In this document: piece after piece, positions 7,985 to 16,372 of the stretch
How positions within the stretch are numbered: position 1 is the stretch's first letter
Layout: every line of letters begins with the position of its first letter
Source: Pseudonocardiales bacterium
GTDB taxonomy: Bacteria; Actinomycetota; Actinomycetes; Mycobacteriales; Pseudonocardiaceae
Length of the DNA stretch: 37,671 bases
Assembly: GCA_019243635.1 (NCBI GenBank)
Contig: JAFAUB010000126.1
Location: 1-37,671, forward strand
Direction of reading: 5' to 3'
Program-made: the position numbers and the translations under genes
Notes under the pieces: model-generated
Seen by the model: the letters and a program-made list of their open reading frames with translations, nothing else
Told to the model about the DNA's origin: nothing
The model's database searches: none

Positions 7985-10900
7985 TCAGCCCGTCTCACCC
8001 CCGTGGTACCTCCTGTCGGCGAGGGTGGGCAGCCGCGCCCAGCCGGGCCGCTGGAGCGTGTCAACACGCAGGTCGACCAACCCGACGGGGTGGTCGTAGA
8101 CCACCCGCTCCACGCGGCCCCAGGGCAGGGCGGGCGGCCCGCTGGGCACCAGCCGGGCGGGTATCCGCACGATGGTCGCGGAGCGGCTCACCGGCACCAG
8201 CGTGCCGCCCCGCAGCAGCTCGAACGCGAGATCAAGAAACCCTCGGCCGAAACCCTCGTCGCTCAGCACCAGCACCGTCGGTGCCCGCACGATGCCGTGC
8301 TCGACGCTGACCTGCTCGACACAGGGCAGCAGGGTCGCGGTGAGCTGGTCGACGTACACCGGCGCTCCGGCGGTCAACGCCGCCAGCGGGCGCCACCCGG
8401 CCAGCCGGGGTTGGCCTACCGCGAGCCAGCTGTCCGCGCCGGTCACGTAGTAGTCGCGAACCACCAGCCGCACACTCGACGGCCGCCGCGGGCCCAGCCG
8501 GTTCAGGGCGATGGCCACCTGTTGCCATTGGGTCTTCTCCAACCGGGTCTCCTCCAACCGGGTCTCCTCTACCCGGGTCCTCTCCAACCGGGTCCTCGGA
8601 ATGGTCGGGTCCACGTACAGCGGCATGCTGCCCGCGACGGTGGGGCTTCGCCCCGCGACGGTGGGCCCGGCGTACTCCAGAGTCAGCTGCCGGCCCGCCC
8701 GGGTGCCGATCAGCGGGACCAGCAGGGTGGTGCCGCCGTCGGCGGGCAGGGTGAACCAGGGCGTCACGAGCAGGCCCCCCGGGATCGTCAGGGGGCCTGT
8801 GTCCGGGTCGCCTCCGACGTCGTCGACGGCGTCGTGCCAGATCAGCGTGCCCGGAACGGGGACGGACACCGGTGCGGGCCGGTCCGCCGCGGCGGTGAAC
8901 GCTCCTTCGGTGACGGCCAGGCCGGTGGGCACCGGCTGCGCCGGGGTGGCGAGGAGGACCTGGGCGTAGTCGGCCAGCACGCACGGCTCGCCCCGCGCCG
9001 CTCGAAACGCGGACAGGGCTACCGACCACCCCGGGTACTGACGCAACGGCGCCCACACGAACACGACGAGGGTCATCACCACGATCGCGGTCGACCCGGC
9101 CAGCAGCACCGCCCGGTCGGGAGTCAACCCACTGCCCCGACCGCGGCGACGCCGCCACCACACCCCGCCGGCCGCGGCGAGCGCGACCGCCACCCAGAGC
9201 GCCGGGTTGGCCAGCTGCACGGGTCCCAGACTCGGCCGCATACCGCCGAGGTCAGGGTGGTCCTGGGCGGCGGTGAGGTGGTCGCCGAAGGGCTGGCCCC
9301 GGTCGGAGTAGGGCCGCCACAGGTTCGGTCCGGCGAAGCTCACGGACATCGCTCCCACCAGCAGTACCGTCCCCGCGGCGACCGCGGTCACACCGGCGCG
9401 GCGGGGCAACGGGGAGCGCAGCAGGGCCGCGGCGAGTAACACGGTCGGCGCGGTCGCCACCGCTCCGAAATGGTTGACGAACTTGGTGGGCGTCGGCGTG
9501 AGCAGCGCCAGGGCGATCATCGAGCAGGCCGCGCCGCTCACCAGCAGCCGGCGCACAGGGTCGTTGCGGGCCGGGTCGTTGCGGGCCGGGTCTGTGCTGA
9601 CGTGGGGGGCACTGCCCACCGCGACGACGAGCAGCACCGCGATGGTGAGCACGACAGGGGCCCGGCGGGCCCACTGGCTGGAGTCCTTGAAGCTGAGAAT
9701 CGTCTGGTAGTGGACCTTCTCCTGGTACCAGGAGAAGGTCTGGTAGTACCACTGGTGCACCGCGGTGGACTCCAGAACGTCCCCGAGCGTCGCGTCGGCG
9801 AATCCCGCCAGCACCAGGCTGGTGGCCGAGGCGGCCAGCAGCAGGATCGCAGCCACCCGAGCCAGGGCACCCCGCGCGCGCAGCCAGCGCCACAGCCAAG
9901 GCAGCGCCGGCACCAGCGGGGCGGCGGCGACCAGCCCGGACGGGGAGACCGACATCGCCAGCGCGGCGGTAGCGGTGGCCACGGCCAGCGCGCCGACCGA
10001 GCGGCGGCACCGGGCCAGCTCAGCCAGCAGTAGCGTCGCCGCAGCGAGCAGCACGATCAGCGGCTCCGGGCGCAGCGTCATCCCGTAGGGAAGCCACCAC
10101 AGCAGGTAGGCCACCAGCAGCGCCCATGCGGCCCGGCCGGTACCCCCCTCACGACCGAGACCCGCGACGAGGAGCACGCGCAACAGCAGCCAGGTGGCTA
10201 GCCCGTAGCCCAGCGGCACCAGCCGCATCCAGGCCAGCCCCCAGCCCGTCCCCAGCAGCTGACCCAGCCAGCCCCACGCCTGCAGCACGTACTGGCCGGC
10301 CACGAACGGGTTCTCGGTGACGTTGAACATGTAGATCGCGTTGCCGACCGAGCCGGAGACGTTGGCGCCCCGCGCCATCAGCAGATACCACGGATCATCG
10401 AAGTTCGTCGGAGCCAGCAGCACCCACACCGCGCAGACGACCACCAGCACCGCGTCCGCCAATCCCGGCCTGGGTCGCCGGATGCGCGTCCCCTCGCCCC
10501 CCCACCACCGCCACGCCAAGGCGAGCAGCGCCAGCAGGGCCGCCGAGCACACCACCAGCAGACTGGTCTTCAGCGCTGTCGGGGTTGACTCATAGCGGGC
10601 ATCAGTGTGCAACGAGACCGCCAGACCCGCGCTCGCCGGTTGACCGTCGGTGTCCGTGACCAGCTCACCGACCTCCGGTACGCGCGGCGCGGCAGAGCCC
10701 CTCGGCGTGGTGGACCCTCGCGGTGCCCCGTCGCGCAGCACCCGCACCCCACCGGCGTCGGCCAGCACCTGATAGGTGCACCCACCGGCGGGCAGCGCCT
10801 CCCGCAACAGGGTCCGGCCCGAAGCGCTGACCCGCACGACGCCGCGGCGCACCGCGACAACCAGACCCTGACCGACAGTGCCCGGCTTACCGGCGGTGGC

Positions 10901-11167
10901 GGGCAGGGTGCGCAGCGCGTCGCCGCCGTCGGGCCGTCGGTCCAGCGCGGACAACGCCGTGCACGGGACCCGGGCGGCCAGGCTCAACGGCCGGTAGGGC
11001 ACCAGCGGTAGCACGGTGGAGCGAGCCGGCTGACCAGCCTGCGGCCAGCTGACCACCGGGTCGTCGGCGACCACCGGGGCCAGCAGCACCCCGACCGCCG
11101 CGACGAGCGTCAGTACGGCCAGCCCGGCCAGCACCCCGACTCGCCACCGCGCGGTCGACCACGCCAT
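7985..11167 (-). CDS. Emb-like cell-wall arabinosyltransferase (second paralogue)
   Basis: 1060 residues from the ATG at 11167 (MAWSTARWRVGV). A longer frame runs to 11365 but would overlap the divergent GtrA gene and looks non-coding, so I rejected it. The layout matches the neighbouring paralogue: an N-terminal TM, an external domain with the VVADDPVVSWPQAGQPA stretch, and a GT-C core opening with FDDPWYLLMARGAN (Asp257-Asp258). FNVTENPFVAGQYV follows, with many TM helices and a C-terminal carbohydrate-binding domain. Role: arabinan polymerisation in arabinogalactan (or a lipoglycan) from decaprenyl-phospho-arabinose. Three in-frame tandem duplications sit in its loops (8540-8599, around 8632-8670, 9559-9588), more than expected for a conserved enzyme. 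It is divergent from the GtrA-like gene and probably leads the wall-gene transcript on this strand. Confidence 0.9.
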   Translation of the reverse strand: MAWSTARWRVGVLAGLAVLTLVAAVGVLLAPVVADDPVVSWPQAGQPARSTVLPLVPYRPLSLAARVPCTALSALDRRPDGGDALRTLPATAGKPGTVGQGLVVAVRRGVVRVSASGRTLLREALPAGGCTYQVLADAGGVRVLRDGAPRGSTTPRGSAAPRVPEVGELVTDTDGQPASAGLAVSLHTDARYESTPTALKTSLLVVCSAALLALLALAWRWWGGEGTRIRRPRPGLADAVLVVVCAVWVLLAPTNFDDPWYLLMARGANVSGSVGNAIYMFNVTENPFVAGQYVLQAWGWLGQLLGTGWGLAWMRLVPLGYGLATWLLLRVLLVAGLGREGGTGRAAWALLVAYLLWWLPYGMTLRPEPLIVLLAAATLLLAELARCRRSVGALAVATATAALAMSVSPSGLVAAAPLVPALPWLWRWLRARGALARVAAILLLAASATSLVLAGFADATLGDVLESTAVHQWYYQTFSWYQEKVHYQTILSFKDSSQWARRAPVVLTIAVLLVVAVGSAPHVSTDPARNDPARNDPVRRLLVSGAACSMIALALLTPTPTKFVNHFGAVATAPTVLLAAALLRSPLPRRAGVTAVAAGTVLLVGAMSVSFAGPNLWRPYSDRGQPFGDHLTAAQDHPDLGGMRPSLGPVQLANPALWVAVALAAAGGVWWRRRRGRGSGLTPDRAVLLAGSTAIVVMTLVVFVWAPLRQYPGWSVALSAFRAARGEPCVLADYAQVLLATPAQPVPTGLAVTEGAFTAAADRPAPVSVPVPGTLIWHDAVDDVGGDPDTGPLTIPGGLLVTPWFTLPADGGTTLLVPLIGTRAGRQLTLEYAGPTVAGRSPTVAGSMPLYVDPTIPRTRLERTRVEETRLEETRLEKTQWQQVAIALNRLGPRRPSSVRLVVRDYYVTGADSWLAVGQPRLAGWRPLAALTAGAPVYVDQLTATLLPCVEQVSVEHGIVRAPTVLVLSDEGFGRGFLDLAFELLRGGTLVPVSRSATIVRIPARLVPSGPPALPWGRVERVVYDHPVGLVDLRVDTLQRPGWARLPTLADRRYHGGETG
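8540..8599 (-). repeat. Four 15-bp tandem units in the second emb-like gene
   Basis: Units at 8540-8554, 8555-8569, 8570-8584 and 8585-8599. The first two are identical (CCAACCGGGTCTCCT on the plus strand) and the others differ at two or three bases. They encode a charged repeat of the type RLE(E/R/K)T in the external C-terminal domain. Confidence 0.85.
9559..9588 (-). repeat. Two perfect 15-bp tandem units in the second emb-like gene
   Basis: GGTCGTTGCGGGCCG occurs at 9559-9573 and 9574-9588. It encodes a DPARN-type 5-residue repeat in a cytosolic or external loop between TM helices. The reading frame is kept. Confidence 0.85.
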
Positions 11168-11352
11168 GGCCCGTTCGGAGTCGGCAGCCGGGAGCCCGGC
11201 GGGAGTAACCGGCCACCGCCCAGCGCGAGATGTGTCGAGTGCCGGCACGGGCGCAGGGTAGTCGGGCGGTAACGGCGCGCCGTGTCGGTACCCTGCTCGG
11301 ACCTGGTCCCTGCGGTGAGGAGCACCGGAGGGGAGCCCGAAGGAGAACACCG
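11168..11352. promoter_or_regulatory. Divergent intergenic region between emb-like and gtrA-like genes
   Basis: 185 bases between divergent starts. TACCCT hexamers that fit a loose TANNNT -10 occur in both directions (about 11288 on plus, about 11258 on minus), but no matching -35 is convincing. The AAGGAG at about 11339-11344 is the ribosome binding site that decides the TTG start of the plus-strand gene. Confidence 0.3.
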
Positions 11353-11757
11353 TTGGCCGCTCCACCCGCGGCGCGGCTGCGCCTGTCCACGCAGCTCACC
11401 CGTTTTGCGCTGGTCGGTGGAGTCGCCGCCGTCGTGGACTACAGCAGCTACCAGGCGTTGCTGGCCGCCGGCCTGTGGGTGCACCTGGCCAAGGCGCTGG
11501 GGTTCGTCGCCGGCACCGCCACCGCCTACCTGATCAACCGCCGGTGGACGTTTCAGAGCCGGGGCTCTCGCGCGCAGCTCGCCTCGGTCATGACGCTGTA
11601 CGGGGTCACCTTCGCCGTCCAGGTCGGGATGAACGCAGTGATGCTCGCGCTGCTGCCGCCGATACGCGGCGAGATCACCTGCGCGTTCGTCGTCGCGCAG
11701 GGCATGGCCACCTGCATCAACTTCGTGGTGCAGCGTAGCGTGATCTTCCGGTACTGA
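11353..11757 (+). CDS. GtrA-family small membrane protein, probable decaprenyl-phospho-arabinose-linked flippase
   Basis: 134 residues with four predicted TM helices. The family signature is clear: RFALVGGVAAVVDYSSYQALL at the start, then AKALGFVAGTATAYLINRRWTF, and a C-terminal CINFVVQRSVIF. GtrA proteins help move polyprenyl-phosphate sugars across the membrane. In mycobacteria the relative Rv3789 sits with arabinan genes and has been linked to decaprenyl-phospho-arabinose handling. Its place here, divergent from an Emb-like gene, supports the same role by inference. I used the TTG at 11353 because AAGGAG lies about 8 bases upstream and the family motif starts soon after; the upstream GTG (11230) adds 41 unlike residues. 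Confidence 0.85.
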   Translation: MAAPPAARLRLSTQLTRFALVGGVAAVVDYSSYQALLAAGLWVHLAKALGFVAGTATAYLINRRWTFQSRGSRAQLASVMTLYGVTFAVQVGMNAVMLALLPPIRGEITCAFVVAQGMATCINFVVQRSVIFRY

Positions 11758-11902
11758 TCTGTCACCGGCTTGCCCGAATGGGTGGCGACAGCGCCACGCC
11801 GCAGCGTAACGTGCGCGCCACGCCGGGGTATCACTCGCATGGACCATTCCCCTGGTGGCACAATGAGTCATGCGGGTTCGGGACCCCCAGCCGGATCCGC
11901 CG

Positions 11903-11940
11903 CCCCCCGCGGAACACCTCCCCCTCGTTTCCGCGGGGGG
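11903..11940. other. Strong GC hairpin in a 400-base gene-free stretch
   Basis: Perfect 10-bp stem CCCCCCGCGG / CCGCGGGGGG with an 18-base loop. It lies between the GtrA-like gene and the DUF5134 gene, both on the plus strand, so it may terminate the first or form a leader structure for the second. I see no supportable gene in 11758-12158; the long open frame there is low-complexity GC shadow. Confidence 0.4.
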
Positions 11941-12158
11941 CCCTCCCTCGCGACGGCTCCCGCCGGCCCAGCTGAACGGGCTGTGTGGCGGTGGCTCCGC
12001 CGGCCGTCGAGCCACTCCGCGGCACCCCTTGACGGCGCTTCCGGACGAAACGTACGAACAATTCGGGGCGGGGAGCGGTCCACGTCGCAGGGCTCTCCTG
12101 AGCGGGGGACGGCCGGCGACTGACGCCGATCGGGCCGTCGCCCGAGGAGTGCGACGTC

Positions 12159-12674
12159 ATGACGAGCCCCTGGCTGCCGACTTGGCTTGGTCTCGCCATG
12201 ACAAGCGTGTTCGCGCTCATCCTGGTCGTCCACCTATGGCACGTCATCGTCATGACCGGGCGCGACCGCCTCTGGCACTGCGTGCATGTCCTCATGGCCA
12301 GCGGCATGATCGTCATGTTCGCGCCGACCAACCCGAGGACCGTACCGAACGAGGTCGGGGTGGTCGTCTTCACCGCCGCCGCGGTGGTCGTCGCGGGCCT
12401 GCTCGCGGGGGACCACGTCAACCGGCACACTGTCGGCGGCCAGCGGTCCCACCACAGTTACGGACATCGCATCCACCAGGACGATGCCGCGCACCGAGCC
12501 GTCATCCGCGCCACCTTCGCGCTCATGAGCGGGGGATTGGCCTACATGCTGATCACGATGCAGTTCGCGATGGCGACGATGCCAGGTGTGCCCGGGCATG
12601 TGATGACGTTCGGAGCCGGTGGCCGCGAGCGGCGCGGGCCAGCATGGCGCAGGGGAGTCGCCTCGATCGGCTGA
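12159..12674 (+). CDS. DUF5134-type integral membrane protein
   Basis: 171 residues. Four or five TM helices: about 8-30, 42-56, 68-84, 115-135. His- and Met-rich segments (HLWHVIVMTGRD, HCVHVLMASGMIVMF) match the DUF5134 layout, whose members are short polytopic proteins in actinobacteria with conserved His and Met that could bind metal. No function is established. GAGGAG lies 9 bases before the ATG. The last 20 residues are hydrophilic and basic (GGRERRGPAWRRG). It converges on the small minus-strand genes that follow. Confidence 0.7.
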   Translation: MTSPWLPTWLGLAMTSVFALILVVHLWHVIVMTGRDRLWHCVHVLMASGMIVMFAPTNPRTVPNEVGVVVFTAAAVVVAGLLAGDHVNRHTVGGQRSHHSYGHRIHQDDAAHRAVIRATFALMSGGLAYMLITMQFAMATMPGVPGHVMTFGAGGRERRGPAWRRGVASIG

Positions 12675-12695
12675 ACCCGGCGCACCGTCGTTCGT

Positions 12696-12783
12696 TCACA
12701 TTTGCTGGCCGCAGTTAACGCAGCGCCACTCGCCCTTCGCATTCTGCTGGTAATTGTGGCCCCTGGGGCTCGCACAACCGTCA
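12696..12783 (-). pseudogene. Out-of-frame zinc-ribbon tail of the adjacent small gene
   Basis: Directly after the stop of the 108-residue protein, the +1 frame reads SDGCASPRGHNYQQNA, then KGEWRCVNCGQQM and a stop. The pattern C-x5-H ... W-x-C-x2-C-G is a recognisable zinc-ribbon end. It has no good start of its own, so removing one base near 12781 would fuse it to the upstream protein. That suggests a frameshift (natural or a sequence error) in a gene of about 136 codons. A programmed shift at TTC-TGA-C is less likely because the slipped tRNA would not re-pair. Confidence 0.5.
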
Positions 12784-13107
12784 GAAATTGGCGGGCTCCT
12801 CGAGCTCCGCGCAGACGTCGAATACTTCCGTTCGCGTGACGTGAACGGAGGTATAGACGCTGCGCCCCTGCTTCGCGGCGGAGCGGTACACATTGTCGGG
12901 ATGGGTCATGAGCTTGTTCTTCATCTGAGCGTCCGCGTCAGCCAACCTGGCAAGCTCGACAAGCTTCCGGCTAATCCAGTTTCCTACCTCCTCGGGAGAG
13001 GAGAGCGTGATCTCCGGCTCGCGAGCGAGCCGCGCGTGCCGGCCGTCCAGCTTTCGGTCTGCATCGATCATGTCGTGGTGCTCAACATACCCGTTCCACT
13101 GAGCCAT
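12781..13107 (-). CDS. Small hypothetical protein, probably missing its zinc-ribbon C-terminus
   Basis: 108 residues, not recognised. It is soluble and helical, with many charged residues and no signal peptide or TM: MAQWNGYVEHHDM at the start, a helix around EEVGNWISRKLVELARLADAD, and a final VHVTRTEVFDVCAELEEPANF. Its codons and amino-acid mix look like a real gene, and base composition is lower in GC than the neighbours, which may indicate transfer. The next frame continues into a zinc-ribbon motif (12696-12783), so the natural product may be longer. ATG at 13107, preceded by GTAGGGTACCTCC, a weak ribosome binding site. Small zinc-ribbon proteins like this occur in actinobacterial accessory and phage DNA; no function is claimed. 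Confidence 0.6.
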   Translation of the reverse strand: MAQWNGYVEHHDMIDADRKLDGRHARLAREPEITLSSPEEVGNWISRKLVELARLADADAQMKNKLMTHPDNVYRSAAKQGRSVYTSVHVTRTEVFDVCAELEEPANF

Positions 13108-13199
13108 GGAGGTACCCTACTGTGTCCGATTCTTGGGCACTAGACCTCTCTGCGCGTAGCCGCTCGGCGCGAGTGGCAGCCGGAACCGCACCCACACCA

Positions 13200-13460
13200 C
13201 TTCGGTGATCAGTGTCTGGTCGGTGTAGACGGCGTGCAGCACTGGCTCCGCTGGCCCTGCTCGACGGCTCTGACTGGCGGTACGCCCAGCCCGGGATGGT
13301 AGGAGCCCACCTAGGGGTGCCACCGGGTGCGGGCGAACACCGCACGCCACGCCGGAGTGCGCAGCGTCCCGTCGAGGGTGAACTGATCGGCCGGCTCACC
13401 CAGCCGGGACCGGGCCGGCTCCAGCTCGGGCGGGCTCAGCTCGGTGGCGTCGGTGGGCAC
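13200..13460 (-). pseudogene. Remnant of a protein-L-isoaspartate-methyltransferase-like gene
   Basis: A GTG at 13460 opens a 49-residue frame (to 13311). Its end, DQFTLDGTLRTPAWRAVFARTRWHP, resembles the first part of actinobacterial PCMT-like methyltransferases, which start with a short helix followed by 'PAWRAAFxxVPRHxFVP'. After the stop, another minus-strand frame near 13200-13246 reads LHAVYTDQTLITEVV, similar to the next segment of the same family ('xAVYSDxxLVTQ'). The SAM-binding core is absent. It overlaps the 3' end of the NACHT gene on the same strand. The family match is by eye and moderate. Confidence 0.4.
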
Positions 13461-15810
13461 TGTGGTCGGCTCCGTTCGCGAGAAGGTCGGGCCAGGTTAT
13501 CGGTCGGATCAGCGTGAGCGAGGTGGTCCTGCACACGGGCGTGGCGGAACTGGTACATCGCGCCGGACTGCCGCAGCACTCCCCTGCGGTGGGCGTCCTC
13601 GAGGAATCGCATCAGCCGCCACGGCTGGTCACCGCGCAGAGCCAGCCAGATCCGGCTGACCGCATAGAATCCCCACGCCCTGGACAGCAGACCCACGCAT
13701 CCGACGGCGAGTCCGAAGGTTACCCCGTAGGCAGGTCCGAGGATCGCGTGCGCCTCGGTATCGGTCGGCTCGAACGCGAGGCCACTGACGACGGCGCCGG
13801 CGAGCGCGAACAGGCAGCCACCCACGCGCCCATACGCGCGGCCACCCAGGACCCCACCCGCGATTGCACCCACCAGCGCACTGGCCAGTACCGCCACGAC
13901 ACCCCCGATGACACCGAACGCGAGTCCCGAGGGGAGCCCGGTCACGAGACCCCCGAGAGCCCCACCGGCAGCGCCAGGACCAGGCCAAAGAGGAACGCGG
14001 CCGTGCGATCCTGCTTCAGGATGACTCTTGGGCTGGATACCTGGGTCACTTCGGCCGGGACGTCCAGCCATACCGGCGCCGTGAGGGCGAAGCCGAACGG
14101 TAGCCCAGCCGCGAGCGCCCCTTCATACGGAAGGCCAACCCCGAGACCGAGACCGACACCCATCGCGAGGCCGAGCGCGAATCGACGAAGGAACCGCGCC
14201 GGCGTTCCCTGGAACCGCGTGCCGATACGCAACGGTTCCGGCCGCTTGCTCACACCGTAGGACAGGCCGGTCGCCAGACCGAACACGAGACCCGACACGA
14301 GGCCGTCCTCGATGCGGTAGGTGAGGGCAGCGACACCCGCCCCACCGAGGACACCAGCGAACCCGAAGACCAGCCCGGCAGTGAGTCCGACGGACATTCC
14401 GCAGGTCGATCTGGGGATGGTGTCGACCAACTGCCACCATGCCAGGTCCCTGGTGGTGAGCGTGTCAAGGTGACGGGCGAGGAACGTCAACCACTGACGG
14501 GCCTGTTCTGGCGGGTACCGCCCTAGCGCCGAGGTCGACGGTGTTCCTGGTGCGGTGGGAAGATCCTGATAGGCAGCGGGGATGAACTTCTCGAGCAGGT
14601 GGTATTCGACCGCGGCCTGGTCGGGGAAATCGAGCAGCTGTCTAGGATGATCAGAAACGGGGGCGGCGTAGACGGTTCTGGCCAGACTGACCATCAGGGG
14701 GCTGGTCAACGCTCGCGCCAGCGGTACGTCAGGACGCAAGCGCAGGTGACCCAGCACGGGACTCCAGCGGTCTAGGGCCGATGGGCCCGTCGCTATCAGG
14801 AACGTCGCCGCGTCGTCAAGGTCGACGGGTTCGATCTCCACCACAGCTGCGCGCGCCAGTATCGCGCCACTCCCGGCCACTGCGGCCTCATACTCGTCGC
14901 CGCGGCAGGTCACCACCAACGGATGCTTGTCGGCGACGGCGCGATCAAGGGCGTCGATGGCCGTCGGGAGCAGCGCCGCAGGCATCTCGTCCAGGCCGTC
15001 CAGGACCGCCATGACCCGTCCCTGGATGACCATCCGCTCGGCCGCGTCGGGACCGTAGACGTCGTGGTTGGCCAGCGCCGGATACTCCTCGAGGATCCTT
15101 CGCGCCAGCCAGGTGTGCAGGTGCTCGGTGCGTGGATCCCAGGAAGAAGCGGTCAGCAGCACCGGCACCGGCTCACCCGGCAGGAGACCCTCCAGCAGAC
15201 CGAGCGTGAACAGCAGCGCCAGCACGGTCTTCCCCGCGCCCGGCGCCCCCAGGACCACCAGCTGTCGGGCCCGGATCTCTCGGAACAACTCGACCACGTG
15301 GTGCACGTCGTGGCGCAGCCGCACCGGGCGGCCCGGCACCACACCCCCGGTCAACACGTCCGCCAGGCCGGCCGCCACCGGCCGACCGGTGCTCGACCAC
15401 CGGATGCGGATCGGCTCAGGACGTCGCAGGGACCGCACCGACGCCTCCTGCGTCCACTGGCGACGCACCGCGTCGGCGAGGTCTGCCACCGCCTGGTCCA
15501 GCCGCGTGCTCTCCTCGACGACCACCGCGCCGTTCGCGGTCGGCGGCATCACGGTGGCCCACGCCGCCTGATCCGATCTGGCGGGCTGCCCCACAGCGGC
15601 GCGCTGTCTCCGCCACCACCTCAGGAGAGTGATCAGCGCACCCGCGATGGCCAGACTCGTGCTGAGCACCGACGCCCAGCCGGCGGCCTGCCGCACATCC
15701 CGAGTGACGGCCAGAACCACGGCCAACAACACCAGCCCGGCCAGCAACACCAGCAGCCCCGCCCCGAACGCGAGGCCCAGGCCACGGTCTGGCCGCTGTC
15801 GGGTGAGCAC
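13436..15810 (-). pseudogene. NACHT-domain NTPase with membrane segments, split by a frameshift
   Basis: Start GTG at 15810. Two N-terminal TM helices (about residues 10-33 and 42-62, ending LRWWRRQ) are followed by a NACHT NTPase: Walker A GAPGAGKT with Lys194, then VMAVLDGLDEMP as Walker B, then a helical region. A glycine-rich multi-TM part (GLVFGLATGLSYG and similar) comes last. The frame stops at 13942, but another frame continues with ALGGLVTGLPSGLAFGV and ends WRLMRFLEDAHRRGVLRQSG ... YQFRHARVQDHLA, which is the usual C-terminus of this actinobacterial family. Adding one base in the G run at plus-strand 13960-13963 restores a single protein of about 790 residues. NACHT NTPases act as STAND switches in defence or signalling. 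The gene is either disrupted or carries a homopolymer sequence error. A longer open frame to 16275 runs over a cydA remnant and was rejected as the start. Confidence 0.75.
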
Positions 15811-15887
15811 GCAACGTATTCTGCCCGTCACGGTCCGCGACCGGCCGGGAGCGTGACGATGGCTGCCAGTCGTGGCGGTTGGGGGCG

Positions 15888-16071
15888 GGTGACCACGAAG
15901 AACGCCGAACACACTCCCGCGACCACGATCGGGATACCGGAGAGCAGGTGCCGGCACGGTGGTAGCCGGTCCCAGGCGCCGAGGTAGACGCCCAGGAAGA
16001 TCGCCTCGATGAGGAACGCGATGCCCTCCAGCGCGAACGGTAACCCGATGACCTGGCCGTAGCGGCTGATT
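15888..16071 (-). pseudogene. cydA: Fragment of cytochrome bd oxidase subunit I
   Basis: On the minus strand bases 16071 to 15888 read ISRYGQVIGLPFALEGIAF, LIEAIFLGVYLGAWDRL, and GIPIVVAGVCSAFFVVT. This matches a stretch in the first part of CydA (helices II-III, including the conserved GLPFALEG), which normally reads on to 'NAWMNxP'. Here the match ends abruptly. There are about 61 residues, no start and no remaining haem-ligand context, so it is a relic. No other cyd gene is in the window. Confidence 0.8.
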
Positions 16072-16360
16072 GTGCCTGGTGGGAGTGGATGTGGGGCTGG
16101 CCGTCACCGAGAGCTCGGGACGGGGCACGATCCGGCTGGACCGCCATGCGCGCCGCTGACCTGGTCGCGCTGATGGAACCCGACGAGGCGGCCCGGACAC
16201 CGCCGGTGGCGTGATGAGCACCGCACTGGTCATCGCCTCGGGGGCGGACACGGTGGAGCACGCGCGCCTCCTCACCGACGATGTCCTTCAGGTGCTGCTT
16301 GCCTGGTCCTGAGCCTTCCGCGTCCCCACCGGTCTACCTAGAGTGAGCCCACCGCACCGG
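16072..16360 (+). other. Gene-poor stretch with fragmentary frames
   Basis: About 290 bases between the cydA relic and the transporter. A 32-residue frame at 16214-16312 (MSTALVIASGADTVEHARLL...) overlaps a preceding stop by TGATG, and just upstream are short coding-like pieces (LVGVDVGLAVTESSG; LVALMEPDEAARTPP). None is recognisable. They look like debris of one or more lost genes. Confidence 0.3.
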
Positions 16361-16372
16361 AAAGGAGCCTCG

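Noticed and set aside
11168..11365. N-terminal extension of the second emb-like gene
   Set aside because: It overlaps the divergent GtrA gene and is Pro/Arg-rich without family similarity; the ATG at 11167 fits the family.
11870..12718. 282-codon open frame over the DUF5134 gene
   Set aside because: It crosses a GC hairpin and the real DUF5134 gene in another frame; composition is Pro/Arg/Gly shadow.
12778..12790. Programmed +1 frameshift like that of prfB
   Set aside because: The TTC-TGA-C context would not allow re-pairing after slippage and no upstream Shine-Dalgarno-like stimulator is seen; an indel is simpler.
15811..16275. N-terminal 155-residue extension of the NACHT frame
   Set aside because: It reads antisense-frame over the cydA relic, is Arg/Pro-rich, and the family N-terminus (two TM helices) begins at the GTG at 15810.
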